A stretch of DNA of 64,000 nt, from positions 5,022,001 through 5,086,000 of the forward strand of contig NZ_JAMZDZ010000001.1 in NCBI RefSeq assembly GCF_024172085.1, in the 5' to 3' direction. A model generated the notes under the pieces. The model saw only the letters and a program-made list of their open reading frames with translations. It was not told the DNA's origin and made no database searches. Positions 1 through 7,927 of this stretch are shown here, piece after piece. The translations under genes and the position numbers were made by a program. The DNA is from Hamadaea flava (GTDB lineage: Bacteria > Actinomycetota > Actinomycetes > Mycobacteriales > Micromonosporaceae). The first letter of the stretch is position 1; each line of letters starts with the position of its first letter.

Positions 1-319
1 GGGCGATGATCTGGGTGCCGTTGCCGATCCCGATGTTCGGGCCGGTCTTGGCCTGGTAGTGCGCCCAGCCCCACTCGGGGGAGAGCATGGCGGCCGAGCC
101 GCCGACGCAGCCCGCACCGGCTGCGCCGCCGACGGCGACAGCGTTGCCGCAGACGTCGATCGGGGCCTGGACGGGCAGCAGGACCTGAGTGCCGTTGAGG
201 ATGCCAACGTTGTCGCTGCTGACCAACGTGGCGTCGGCGTGAGCGGCGGTGCCGGTCGCCAGCAGCGCGCCGGCGGTCAGGGCGCCGGCGTTGAGTGAGC
301 GTCGAACCCACGTCTTCAT
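1..319 (-). CDS. Chaplin-type secreted surface protein (5' part only)
   Basis: The gene starts at the ATG at 319 and runs off the left edge, so only the first 106 codons are visible. Residues 1 to about 29 form a signal peptide: MKTWVRR, a hydrophobic Ala/Leu stretch, then an AHA cleavage site. A chaplin-like repeat follows, with GILNGTQ, a cysteine in DVCGNAVAV and a second cysteine in AGCVGG. A second repeat of the same kind (GIGNGTQ) begins at the window edge. Chaplins are small hydrophobic, often disulfide-linked proteins that form amyloid-like films on aerial hyphae and spores of sporulating actinomycetes, and this one probably acts outside the cell. A Shine-Dalgarno-like GAGAAGG lies about 9 nt upstream. 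The total length and whether a sorting signal or more repeats follow cannot be seen. Confidence 0.8.
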   Translation of the reverse strand, partial: MKTWVRRSLNAGALTAGALLATGTAAHADATLVSSDNVGILNGTQVLLPVQAPIDVCGNAVAVGGAAGAGCVGGSAAMLSPEWGWAHYQAKTGPNIGIGNGTQIIA

Positions 320-499
320 CGCGAGGGACCTTCTCTCGAATCGTCGGGTGTACCGGTTGGACGATTCGAGAAACGAGGCGATTCGGGCAACTGACGCTGC
401 TGTGTCGGATGAGCGACATAGGAAATGCCGGGTAATTCCGTCAGAATTCCCGGCAATGTCCGATTTATACGGTATGCAGAGTGCGTACCTGAAAAAACC

Positions 500-1177
500 T
501 CAGACGCGAGCCCGGCGAGCGAGCCGCTCGGGGTCGAGGATGATCACGCTCTTGCCGTCGAGTCGCAGCCACCCGCGCGAGGCGAAGTCGGCGAGCGCCT
601 TATTGACGGTCTCCCGGGAAGCCCCGACCAGTTGGGCCAGCTCCTCCTGGGTGAGGTCGTGCGTGACCCGCAGGACGCCGCCGTCGCGGGTGCCGAAGCG
701 GCCCGCCATCTGCAGCAGGTTCTTGGCGACCCGGCCCGGGACGTCGGTGAAGATCAGGTCGGCGAGCGCGTCGTTGGTCCGGCGCAGCCGCCGGGCGAGG
801 ACGCGGAGCAGCTGCTCGGCGATCTCCGGCCGATTGGTCAGCCACGGGCGCAGGGCGGCCTTGCGCAGGCGGGCCAGCCGGGAGTCGGTGACGGCGGTGG
901 CCGTGGCGGTCCGCGGCCCGGGGTCGAACAGCGACAGCTCGCCCATCATGTCGGACGGACCCATCACGGCGATCAGGTTCTGCCGGCCGTCCGCGGCGCG
1001 GCGGCCCAGCTTGATCTTCCCGGACAGCACGATGTAGAGGCTGTCGCCCGGCTCGCCCTCGTTGAAGACGACCTCGCCCTTGCGAACCTCGATGGTCTCG
1101 ATCTCACGGGCGAGAGCCTCCGCGGCCTCGGGATCGACACCCTGGAAGATCCCGCTGCGGGCCAGCACCTCATCCAT
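500..1177 (-). CDS. crp: Crp/FNR-family global transcriptional regulator
   Basis: A 225-residue cyclic-nucleotide-binding regulator closely resembling mycobacterial Crp and corynebacterial GlxR. It starts [14 protein letters not shown]. The N-terminal cNMP-binding beta-barrel (about 10-125) contains the phosphate-binding cassette [16 protein letters not shown] dimerisation helix follows, then the winged helix-turn-helix (about 165-215) with [20 protein letters not shown]. The ATG at 1177 is chosen because GGAGGT lies 7 nt upstream and the family begins here; an open frame continues to 1255 without support. It is divergent from cbiZ. The order crp then nth and marP is conserved in Actinobacteria, though two genes intervene here. 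Crp normally binds TGTGA-N6-TCACA sites; no clear site was found in its own upstream region. Confidence 0.93.
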   Translation of the reverse strand: MDEVLARSGIFQGVDPEAAEALAREIETIEVRKGEVVFNEGEPGDSLYIVLSGKIKLGRRAADGRQNLIAVMGPSDMMGELSLFDPGPRTATATAVTDSRLARLRKAALRPWLTNRPEIAEQLLRVLARRLRRTNDALADLIFTDVPGRVAKNLLQMAGRFGTRDGGVLRVTHDLTQEELAQLVGASRETVNKALADFASRGWLRLDGKSVIILDPERLARRARV

Positions 1178-1321
1178 GCGCCACACCTCCACCTGTGCGC
1201 TTCTGCGCTTGCCTGCTTCTGCGCTGCCTGCGGCAGCCACGCAACAAACGCGCAACGTCAGTCTAGGCGCAACGCGACGAGAACCGGACGGGTACCCAAA
1301 AGATCGCTGTTAGCCCCAGAG

Positions 1322-1327
1322 TAGGGT
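1322..1327 (+). promoter_or_regulatory. Leaderless -10 box (TAGGGT) for cbiZ
   Basis: The hexamer TAGGGT fits TANNNT and ends 6 nt before the GTG at 1334, which places the transcription start on the start codon. No Shine-Dalgarno sequence is visible. Confidence 0.55.
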
Positions 1328-1333
1328 CGTGCG

Positions 1334-1990
1334 GTGCGTCCTGAGCTGGTCTTTCGCGAAGAGGGCGGGCTTTTGGCACCGCTGCTGGTCTGGCGGTTGC
1401 CGGGCGCAATCCCGACAATCTCCTCAGGTCCCCTCGGCGGGGGCATCGGCGAGCGCCGTTGGGTGATGAACGCCACTGTTCCGATGTCGTACGACCGCGA
1501 TGATCCTGGCGTTCACCTGTCCGACATCGCGGGAGATCTCGGCCTTTCCGGACCCGGTGCCGGGCTTATGACCGGGGTCGACGTCGCGCGGGTGGTCACC
1601 ACCGAGGACGACGGGGTCGAGGTCTTCGCCACGGTCGGCCTCGGCCGCCCGATCCTCGCCGCAGCACCCGCCGAGGACTTCGGCGAACTCGTCGGCACGG
1701 TCAACATCATCGCCTTCCTGCCCGCGCGGCTCAGCGATGCCGCGCTGGTCAATGCCGTCGCCACCGTCACGGAGGCGAAGACACAGGCCCTTTTCGAGCT
1801 CGGGTACGCCGCCACGGGGACCTCGACCGACGCGGTGTGTGTCGTGGTGTCCGATTCCGGGCCGGCCGAGGCGTACGGGGGTCCCCGGTCGCGCTGGGGC
1901 GCACCCCTCGCACGCGCCGTTCACCAGGCGATTCTCCGCGGCGGCCGGGACTTCCGAGCCGACCCGGTCGGCTGGTCGGATCGGACCTGA
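1334..1990 (+). CDS. cbiZ: Adenosylcobinamide amidohydrolase (CbiZ family)
   Basis: A 218-residue protein of the CbiZ family. CbiZ removes the aminopropanol arm of (adenosyl)cobinamide to give cobyric acid, allowing salvage of incomplete corrinoids. Family signatures are visible: GLMTGVDVARVVTTEDDGVE (about 76-95), GTVNIIAFLPARLSDAALVN (about 117-136), TEAKTQALFELG and the GTSTDAVCV core near residue 160. The start is a GTG with a leaderless -10 box. The first 45 or so residues are less typical, and a downstream ATG (near residue 45) could be the true start. It stands alone between crp and a CapA-like gene, with no other cobalamin genes near and no cobalamin riboswitch-like leader. The assignment is by motif recognition and is quite secure. 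Confidence 0.85.
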   Translation: MRPELVFREEGGLLAPLLVWRLPGAIPTISSGPLGGGIGERRWVMNATVPMSYDRDDPGVHLSDIAGDLGLSGPGAGLMTGVDVARVVTTEDDGVEVFATVGLGRPILAAAPAEDFGELVGTVNIIAFLPARLSDAALVNAVATVTEAKTQALFELGYAATGTSTDAVCVVVSDSGPAEAYGGPRSRWGAPLARAVHQAILRGGRDFRADPVGWSDRT

Positions 1991-2052
1991 TCAACCTTTC
2001 GGGGCCCTGTTCGGCCCGTTCTCCGGGGTCGGCGGAGGGCTTGTCCGCCGGG

Positions 2053-2058
2053 TAGTCT
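2053..2058 (+). promoter_or_regulatory. Leaderless -10 box (TAGTCT) for the CapA-type gene
   Basis: TAGTCT ends 7 nt before the ATG at 2066 and there is no ribosome-binding site, so a leaderless transcript is likely. Confidence 0.55.
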
Positions 2059-2065
2059 GTGCGCG

Positions 2066-3238
2066 ATGTCCGCCCCTCGACAGACCCCCCGTTCGTCGCG
2101 CCCCCGCTTGATCCTCGGCCTCGCGGTCGCGGTAGTCCTGGTGGGCGCGGCCAGTGCTGCGTACGGCGCGTTCAACGCCACGCGCAAGCCGCAGTGGAAC
2201 GGTGGTTCGCCCGCCGCCGCCGCGTCGAGCAACGCCGCCGATCCCTCGCCGAGCCAGACCGCTGCGGCCGTGGCCGAGGCGATCACGCTGACGGCGACCG
2301 GCGACAACGTCATGGGCGGGCCGGGCAACATGCCGCCCAACGGCGGGAACGACCTCTACACCAAGGTCAAGCCGCTGCTCAAGGGCGACCTGGTGATGGG
2401 CAACCTGGAGGAGCCGGTCACCGAGGACACCGGCTACCGCAAGTGCGGCGCCGGCTCGACCAGCTGCCATCAGTTCTACGTGCCGCCGAGCTGGGCCAAG
2501 CACCTGAAGAACGCCGGCTACCAGCTGATGAACATGGCGAACAACCACGGCAACGACATGGGCTCGAAGGGGTACACGAACACCCAGAAGTCCCTGGACG
2601 CGGTCGGGCTCAAGCACACCGGCGCGCCCGGCGAGATCACCGTCGTGGACGTCAAGGGCATCAAGGTCGCCGTCGTCGGCTTCTCCTCGTACGCGTGGAA
2701 CAACAGCCTGATCGACATCCCGAAGGCCAAGCAGCTGATCCAGCAGGCCGACAAGCAGGCAGATCTGGTCGTCGTGCAGGTGCACATGGGCTCCGAGGGT
2801 ACGGCGTACACCCATGTGAAGCCGGGCACCGAGATCTTCCTGGGGGAGAACCGGGGCAATCCGATCGGGTTCGCGCACGCCATGATCGACGCCGGCGCCG
2901 ACCTGATCGTCGGGCACGGCCCGCACGTGCTCCGCGCGATGGAGTTCTACAAGGGCCGGCTGATCGCGTACAGCCTGGGCAACTTCCTCGGCGGCGGCCG
3001 CACGCTGAAGCCGGACGGCGTCCTGGGCTACACCGGCGTCCTCAAGGTGCAGCTGACCAAGGACGGCACCTGGGTCGGCGGCCAGTTCGACTCGGCGATC
3101 ATGAACAGCCAGGGCGTACCCGGGCCGGACGCGCAGAAGCGCGGCGCGACCGCCATCCGGAACCTCACGAAGTCGGACTTCCCGACCACCGGGCCGAAGA
3201 TCGAGTCCTCCGGCAAGATCACGCCGCCGGCTGCCTGA
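2066..3238 (+). CDS. CapA-family (poly-gamma-glutamate synthesis-type) metallophosphatase-like protein
   Basis: A 390-residue membrane-anchored or secreted protein of the CapA/PgsA family, which has a calcineurin-like phosphoesterase fold. A single hydrophobic segment (about 12-33) is followed by a low-complexity Ala/Ser linker. The enzyme domain (about 70-370) shows the family motifs: ATGDNVMGG with metal-ligand-type Asp and Asn, GDLVMGNLEEPVT, MANNHGNDMG, VVQVHMGSE, GHGPHVLRAMEFY and AYSLGNFLGG. In Bacillus CapA is needed for export or anchoring of poly-gamma-glutamate, but no CapB/CapC ligase genes are present here, so the substrate is unknown; many actinobacterial members are solitary. 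It acts outside the membrane. The stop lies 48 nt before the nth start. Confidence 0.85.
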   Translation: MSAPRQTPRSSRPRLILGLAVAVVLVGAASAAYGAFNATRKPQWNGGSPAAAASSNAADPSPSQTAAAVAEAITLTATGDNVMGGPGNMPPNGGNDLYTKVKPLLKGDLVMGNLEEPVTEDTGYRKCGAGSTSCHQFYVPPSWAKHLKNAGYQLMNMANNHGNDMGSKGYTNTQKSLDAVGLKHTGAPGEITVVDVKGIKVAVVGFSSYAWNNSLIDIPKAKQLIQQADKQADLVVVQVHMGSEGTAYTHVKPGTEIFLGENRGNPIGFAHAMIDAGADLIVGHGPHVLRAMEFYKGRLIAYSLGNFLGGGRTLKPDGVLGYTGVLKVQLTKDGTWVGGQFDSAIMNSQGVPGPDAQKRGATAIRNLTKSDFPTTGPKIESSGKITPPAA

Positions 3239-3273
3239 CCCGGCCGGTCGCGGCGGATGTCAGGGCGGCGACG

Positions 3274-3279
3274 TACGCT
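3274..3279 (+). promoter_or_regulatory. Leaderless -10 box (TACGCT) for nth
   Basis: TACGCT ends 7 nt before the GTG at 3287. This spacing favours that GTG over the in-frame ATG at 3257. Confidence 0.45.
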
Positions 3280-3286
3280 CGACGCC

Positions 3287-4141
3287 GTGACCGAGACCGA
3301 CTTGGGCCGCAAACGCCGGGCCCGGAAGATGGCCCGCGAGCTGGCGGTGATCCATCCCGACGCGCACTGTGAACTCGACTTCACGACCCCGCTGGAGCTG
3401 GCGGTGGCGACGATCCTCTCGGCGCAGTGCACCGACGAACGGGTCAACCAGGTCACGCCGAAGTTGTTCGCGCGCTATCCGACGGCAGCCGATTACGCGG
3501 CCGCCGACCGGACCGAGCTGGAGACGATGATCAAGCCGACCGGCTTCTTCCGCAACAAGACGGACTCGCTGATCAAGCTGGGCGCCGCGCTGGTGGAGAA
3601 GTACGACGGTGAGGTCCCGGCGAAGCTGACTCAGCTCGTCGAGCTGCCCGGCATCGGGCGCAAGACGGCCAACGTCATCCTCGGCAACGCGTTCGGCGTA
3701 CCGGGGATCACCGTCGACACGCACTTCGGCCGGCTGGTCGGGCGGTGGAAGTGGACCGACGAGACCGATCCGGTGAAGATCGAGCACGCCGTCGGCGCAC
3801 TGATCGAGCGTCGGGACTGGACGATGCTGTCGCACCGGGTGATCTTCCACGGGCGTCGGGTGTGCCACGCGCGCAAGCCGGCCTGTGGGGCGTGCACGCT
3901 CGCCCTTTCCTGCCCGTCCTACGGCCTCGGCCCGACCAATCGCGCCGAGGCGGTCAAGCTGCTCAAGGGTCCGCGGGTCGAAGAGCTGGCCGCACTCGTC
4001 GACGAGGAGTTGCCGGTCGACTCGGGCGGGGTGTCCAAGGCGGGCTCCGCCATGAAGGTGGCCCGGGTCACGCCGGCCGACAATCCCGATGCGGCGAAGC
4101 CCGATTCGCGGCGGACCGGCGCCGGCCAGGGTGCCGCGTGA
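3287..4141 (+). CDS. nth: Endonuclease III (DNA glycosylase/AP lyase)
   Basis: A bifunctional base-excision repair glycosylase for oxidised pyrimidines. The core has the helix-hairpin-helix [14 protein letters not shown] with the catalytic lysine, the catalytic aspartate in TVDTHFGRL, and the iron-sulfur loop C-X6-C-X2-C-X5-C ([17 protein letters not shown]). The GTG at 3287 gives 284 residues; an in-frame ATG at 3257 would add ten. About 60 residues after the iron-sulfur loop form a low-complexity tail that Escherichia coli Nth lacks. The stop codon overlaps the start of the next gene (GTGA), so nth, the thioredoxin-like lipoprotein and the NUDIX gene look translationally coupled. The order nth - tlpA-like - NUDIX - marP matches Rv3674c-Rv3671c of Mycobacterium tuberculosis. 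Confidence 0.95.
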   Translation: MTETDLGRKRRARKMARELAVIHPDAHCELDFTTPLELAVATILSAQCTDERVNQVTPKLFARYPTAADYAAADRTELETMIKPTGFFRNKTDSLIKLGAALVEKYDGEVPAKLTQLVELPGIGRKTANVILGNAFGVPGITVDTHFGRLVGRWKWTDETDPVKIEHAVGALIERRDWTMLSHRVIFHGRRVCHARKPACGACTLALSCPSYGLGPTNRAEAVKLLKGPRVEELAALVDEELPVDSGGVSKAGSAMKVARVTPADNPDAAKPDSRRTGAGQGAA

Positions 4142-4704
4142 GGCGGTGGGCGGTCACGGTGCTGGCCGGCGCGCTCCTGCTCGCCGGCTGCGGCAGTGAC
4201 GAGCCGAAGAATGCCGAGCCACCGATAGACGGGCCGTTCGCGGAGTGCGCCGCGCTCTCGTCCGACAACGCCTCGCCGGAGCTGCCCGACGTGACGCTGC
4301 CCTGCTTCCACGGTGGCCAGTCGGTGCGGTTCTCCCAGCTCAAGGGGGCTGTCGTGGTGAACCTCTGGGCGTCGTGGTGCCAGCCCTGCATCCGCGAACT
4401 GCCCGCGTTCACCCAGCTCGCCGGGAAGAAGGACGCGCCGAGGGTGATCGGCGTGGTCACGACGGATAAAAGGAACAGTTCGGCCGCGCTCGCCGAGGAA
4501 CTGCACGTGACCTTCCCGACCCTCTTCGACGACCGGGGCCGCCTCGCGACCGCACTCGTCGAGGCGGAACGCATCAAGTCCAGCGCGCTGCCGGCGACCG
4601 TCTTCGTCAAGGACGGCCGGATCGCGTACGTCTATCAGGGTTCGGCCCTCGATGAGGCGAAGCTGACCGAGTTGGTGGACCGGTATCTCGGGGTGAAGGT
4701 GTGA
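4138..4704 (+). CDS. TlpA/ResA-like thioredoxin-fold lipoprotein
   Basis: A 188-residue extracytoplasmic thiol-disulfide protein. The GTG at 4138 overlaps the nth stop. Residues 1-18 are a lipoprotein signal with lipobox LLAG-C18, so the protein should be membrane-anchored on the outer face. The thioredoxin fold (about 50-185) has the active-site motif WCQPC with cysteines 81 and 84, and a typical cis-proline in SALPATVFV. Other cysteines at 18, 37 and 56 are present; Cys37 and Cys56 may form a structural disulfide. TlpA/ResA proteins keep cytochrome c haem-binding or other exported cysteines reduced. The link to MarP, whose protease domain needs a disulfide, is conserved, but whether it acts on MarP is unknown. 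Confidence 0.85.
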   Translation: MRRWAVTVLAGALLLAGCGSDEPKNAEPPIDGPFAECAALSSDNASPELPDVTLPCFHGGQSVRFSQLKGAVVVNLWASWCQPCIRELPAFTQLAGKKDAPRVIGVVTTDKRNSSAALAEELHVTFPTLFDDRGRLATALVEAERIKSSALPATVFVKDGRIAYVYQGSALDEAKLTELVDRYLGVKV

Positions 4705-5336
4705 CGGCGCCGATCCCGGAGTGGCTCAAGGGTTTGCAGGAGCGGGTCGCGGAGTCCCGCTCGGCCGATTTCAGCCGCTGGCCGCTGCCGGAGCACGGCG
4801 GGCGCGAAGCAGCCGTGCTCGTGCTGTTCGGCGAATCCGAGGAGCACGGCCCCGATGTGTTGCTGCTCCAGCGCGCGGCCACGATGCGCAATCACGCCGG
4901 GCAGCCCGCGTTTCCCGGTGGCGCAGCCGATCCGGGCGACGGTGGACCGCAGCAGACCGCCCTGCGCGAGGCGAACGAGGAGGTCGGTCTCGACCCGGCC
5001 AGCGTGACGGTGCTGAGCGAACTTCCGCCGATCTGGATATCCGTCAGCGACTTCGTCGTCACGCCGGTCCTCGCCTGGTGGCACAGCCCGCACCCGGTGT
5101 ACGCCGTCCAACCGGCCGAGGTCGAGCGAGTGGCGCGGCTGCCGCTGACGGAGCTGACCGATCCGGCGAATCGGTTGCGCATCCGGCATTCGAGCGGATA
5201 CATCGGACCGGCGTTCTCCGTCGGTGGCCTGCTCGTCTGGGGTTTCACTGCCGGAATCCTCACCGTTCTGCTGGACCTCGGTGGGTGGAGCCGGCCTTGG
5301 GACACATCTCGCGTCGAGAATCTCCCCGTAGGCTAG
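4701..5336 (+). CDS. NUDIX hydrolase, CoA pyrophosphatase type
   Basis: A 211-residue NUDIX protein that probably cleaves coenzyme A or its derivatives to 4'-phosphopantetheine and 3',5'-ADP. It carries the CoA-specific motif LLLQRAATMRNHAGQ followed by FPGGAADPGD and the NUDIX-box half REANEEVGLD, in which the REXXEE glutamates bind the metal. The length is normal for NudL/CoAse proteins. The GTG at 4701 overlaps the preceding stop (GTGA), indicating coupling. The orthologous gene in Mycobacterium tuberculosis (Rv3672c) also sits just before marP. Confidence 0.9.
   Translation: MTAPIPEWLKGLQERVAESRSADFSRWPLPEHGGREAAVLVLFGESEEHGPDVLLLQRAATMRNHAGQPAFPGGAADPGDGGPQQTALREANEEVGLDPASVTVLSELPPIWISVSDFVVTPVLAWWHSPHPVYAVQPAEVERVARLPLTELTDPANRLRIRHSSGYIGPAFSVGGLLVWGFTAGILTVLLDLGGWSRPWDTSRVENLPVG
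5329..5334 (+). promoter_or_regulatory. Leaderless -10 box (TAGGCT) for marP
   Basis: TAGGCT lies 6 nt before the ATG at 5341 and partly overlaps the stop codon of the NUDIX gene, so marP probably has its own leaderless transcript as well as read-through. Confidence 0.5.
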
Positions 5337-5340
5337 GCGG

Positions 5341-6522
5341 ATGTCCGTGGTCGATGCCGTGCTGATCATCCTGATGATCATTTTTGCGATCTCCGGATAC
5401 CGGCAGGGCTTTCTCATCGGGGTTCTCTCCTTCGCCGGGTTCTTCGTCGGCGCCCTGATCGGATTGCAGATCGGTCCGCTGCTCGCCGAGCACTTCGCCT
5501 CGCCCACGATTCGCATCGTCATCGCCCTGATCGCCGTGTTCGGCCTGGCCATCCTCGGGCAGGCGGCGACCGGCTGGCTCGGCTCGAAACTTCGCGGCGG
5601 GATCACCAACAGCAGCTTTCAGACGGTGGACGACCTCGGTGGCGCCGTCGTCTCGGTGGTCGCGGTCGCGATCGTCGCGTGGTTGGTGGCCATACCGCTG
5701 GGCAAGTCCGACTCGGACTGGTTGTCGAGTTCCGTACGCAACAGCGTGGTTCTCAGCGGTATCGACAAGATCATGCCGAACGACGCGTCGAAGCTGACCC
5801 AGGCCCTGCAGGAGACCATCGACACCAACGGCTTCCCGGACGTCTTCGGCGACCTCGTGCCCACCCGCGTACGCCCGGTGCCCGAGCCGGACAGCGCGCT
5901 GGCGAAGTCGCAGGTGGTGGTCAACTCCCACAAGTCGGTGGTCAAGGTGCTGGGCAGTGCACCGAGCTGCTCCCGCCGCATCGAGGGCTCCGGTTTCGTG
6001 TACGCCCCCGAGCACGTCCTGACCAACGCCCACGTGGTCGCGGGGACGACGGCGGTGGCCATCAAGGACGAGGACGGCGACCGGCATTCCGCGCGGGTGG
6101 TGGTCTACGACCCGGAACGCGACCTGGCGGTGCTCTACGTCCCAGGGTTTTCCGCTCCGGCGCTGCGGCTGGCCGACAACGAGGTGGACACCGGCGCGGA
6201 CGCGATCGTGCTGGGCTATCCGCTGGACGGGCCCTACAACGCCCAGCCGGCCCGCGTACGCGACGTCGGCGACATCACCGGGCCGGACATCTACGACGAC
6301 CAGAAGGTGACCCGCGAGGTCTACACGATCCGGGCGCTGGTCCGCAGCGGTAACTCCGGGGGGCCGCTGATCAGCCCGAACGGCCGCGTACTCGGGGTCA
6401 TCTTCGCTGCCGCGGCCGACGACAAGAACACCGGTTTCGCGGTGACGGCCGACGAGGCGACACCTGTGGCGGCGGCCGGCGCGACGAAGACGACCGGGGT
6501 CGGCACCCAGACCTGCGCCTGA
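5341..6522 (+). CDS. marP: MarP-family membrane serine protease (CvpA domain plus trypsin-like domain)
   Basis: A 393-residue protein with an N-terminal CvpA-like domain of four membrane segments (about 1-115) and a periplasmic chymotrypsin-fold protease (about 195-390). The catalytic triad is visible as His231 (LTNAHVV), Asp261 (ERDLAVL) and Ser339 (GNSGGPL), close to the residues known in mycobacterial MarP. A cysteine just before the protease domain (APSCS) and the last-but-one residue (TQTCA) could form the disulfide that activates MarP under oxidative or acid stress. In mycobacteria MarP supports intrabacterial pH homeostasis and cleaves peptidoglycan hydrolase RipA. It is the last gene of the conserved nth block. 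Confidence 0.92.
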   Translation: MSVVDAVLIILMIIFAISGYRQGFLIGVLSFAGFFVGALIGLQIGPLLAEHFASPTIRIVIALIAVFGLAILGQAATGWLGSKLRGGITNSSFQTVDDLGGAVVSVVAVAIVAWLVAIPLGKSDSDWLSSSVRNSVVLSGIDKIMPNDASKLTQALQETIDTNGFPDVFGDLVPTRVRPVPEPDSALAKSQVVVNSHKSVVKVLGSAPSCSRRIEGSGFVYAPEHVLTNAHVVAGTTAVAIKDEDGDRHSARVVVYDPERDLAVLYVPGFSAPALRLADNEVDTGADAIVLGYPLDGPYNAQPARVRDVGDITGPDIYDDQKVTREVYTIRALVRSGNSGGPLISPNGRVLGVIFAAAADDKNTGFAVTADEATPVAAAGATKTTGVGTQTCA

Positions 6523-6530
6523 CGCGTCAT

Positions 6531-6592
6531 CGCCAGATCATGGTTACGCATGCTGCTCGCGCCCGGGAAGCACGCACATCCGTGATCCAGCG
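6531..6592. repeat. Intergenic palindrome family 1, copy A
   Basis: An imperfect inverted repeat with arms around CAGATCATGG and CCGTGATCCA enclosing GGTTACGCA. Related sequences occur at 18494-18572 and 49774-49848. It lies between the convergent genes marP and mycP, where it could act as a bidirectional terminator. Confidence 0.6.
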
Positions 6593-6627
6593 CCTAACCC
6601 AACAGGCACCGACGGGTGGCAAGGGGC

Positions 6628-7872
6628 TCAGGTGAAGCGGCGCAGGGTGGCCGCGGCCCCGCCGACAAGCACGAGGACGACCGCGATCCCGGCCGGCAGT
6701 GCGGCGAGGAGCGGCCGATGACCGGCCGCCCGCTCGGGTTGCGCCCGGGCCACGCTCGCGGCCGGTGACGCGGTCGCCGATGCTCCGGCCTTTCCGAAGC
6801 GCGCTTTGCCCGGTGGCGGGACGGTGTCGAGCGGGTTCGCCGCCACCGCGGGAACCGTCAGCGTCAACGCGGCCACGGGATCCACCATGCCGTAGCCGTA
6901 GGTCGTGTCCCGGCCCAGCGGGCCCAGATCGCCGGCGGTGGCGATGAGGCGGTTCACGACGTTGGCGGCCGACATCTCCGGCCACTTCGATCGGACGAGC
7001 GCCGCCGTAGCGCTCACCAGCGGCGCGGCGAAGCTGGTGCCCTCGACCGTCCAATAACCGCCCGGCCGAGCGCCGACGAGGTCGGCTCCGGGCGCGGCGA
7101 GAATGGTCTCGGGTCCGGTCAGCGCGCCGGACCACAACGTCCGGCCGTTGCCGTGGCCGAGCCCGGTCACCGCCAGTACGCCGGGCTCTCGCGCCGGATA
7201 CCAGACGTCGTCCGGATTGGGCGGCGACTCGTTGCCGGTGCAGGCCACCACGACGACGTCCTTCTCGAAGGCGTAGTCGAGGGCGTCGGCCAGTTCGGGA
7301 CTGCTCACCGAACCGCCCAGAGAGAGATTGATCACGGTGGCACCATGGTCGACCGACCAGCGTACGGCGTTGGCGACGACCCGGGCGTCGTCGTATTCGT
7401 TCTTCGCGTCGAGCACCCGAACCGGGAGGATCTTCGCGCCGGGCGCCAACCCGAGGACGCCCGACAAGTCGTCGGCCCGCCCGGCGATCAGCCCCGCGAC
7501 CGTGGTGCCATGGCCGACCGCGTCGGTCTGGCCATTGCCGCCGGGGCGGACGAAATCCGTCCCGGGCAGCACCTGACCGGACAGATCGGGATGGCGACCG
7601 TCCACACCGGAGTCGATGACCGCGACGGTCACGCCGCTGCCGTCCGACCAGCGCCAAGCCTGCTGCGCGTGCAGTTGGCCCAGCTGCCACTGGTCTCCGC
7701 GTACCTTGTCGGCGGCGAGCCCGGCGCCCTGACCGCCGGCGGCACTCGACCCGGACACCGGTGACGCCGGAAAACCCGCGGCCACGCCCAGCAGGAGCCC
7801 CGCGCCCACACGAAGCAGCGCCGTCGCGGTCTTCTGCGATCCGGCGCTGCGTTCAGCCGACGGGCGTCTCAC
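6628..7872 (-). CDS. mycP: Mycosin, subtilisin-like protease of a type VII secretion system
   Basis: A 414-residue membrane-anchored S8 protease. A signal peptide (about 15-40) precedes the catalytic domain, with triad Asp87 (AVIDSGVD), His121 (GHGTTVAG) and Ser280 (GTSFAAP). A proline/alanine-rich linker leads to a C-terminal membrane helix (about 388-408) ending in a short basic tail, the standard mycosin plan. Mycosins sit outside the membrane, stabilise the ESX membrane complex and can cleave substrates. The GTG at 7872 is the chosen start. It is next to and co-directed with eccD. A second, divergent mycosin-like protein is encoded at 36132-37256. Confidence 0.9.
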   Translation of the reverse strand: MRRPSAERSAGSQKTATALLRVGAGLLLGVAAGFPASPVSGSSAAGGQGAGLAADKVRGDQWQLGQLHAQQAWRWSDGSGVTVAVIDSGVDGRHPDLSGQVLPGTDFVRPGGNGQTDAVGHGTTVAGLIAGRADDLSGVLGLAPGAKILPVRVLDAKNEYDDARVVANAVRWSVDHGATVINLSLGGSVSSPELADALDYAFEKDVVVVACTGNESPPNPDDVWYPAREPGVLAVTGLGHGNGRTLWSGALTGPETILAAPGADLVGARPGGYWTVEGTSFAAPLVSATAALVRSKWPEMSAANVVNRLIATAGDLGPLGRDTTYGYGMVDPVAALTLTVPAVAANPLDTVPPPGKARFGKAGASATASPAASVARAQPERAAGHRPLLAALPAGIAVVLVLVGGAAATLRRFT

Positions 7873-7927
7873 AATGGGTGAAACCTACCGGCTTTGATCG
7901 ATGAGCGCACGCCTTGCGGCGTGACAA

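Noticed and set aside
1178-1333. A cobalamin riboswitch before cbiZ
   Set aside because: The crp-cbiZ gap is short, lacks a B12-box-like conserved segment, and a -10 box directly precedes the start codon, leaving no leader RNA.
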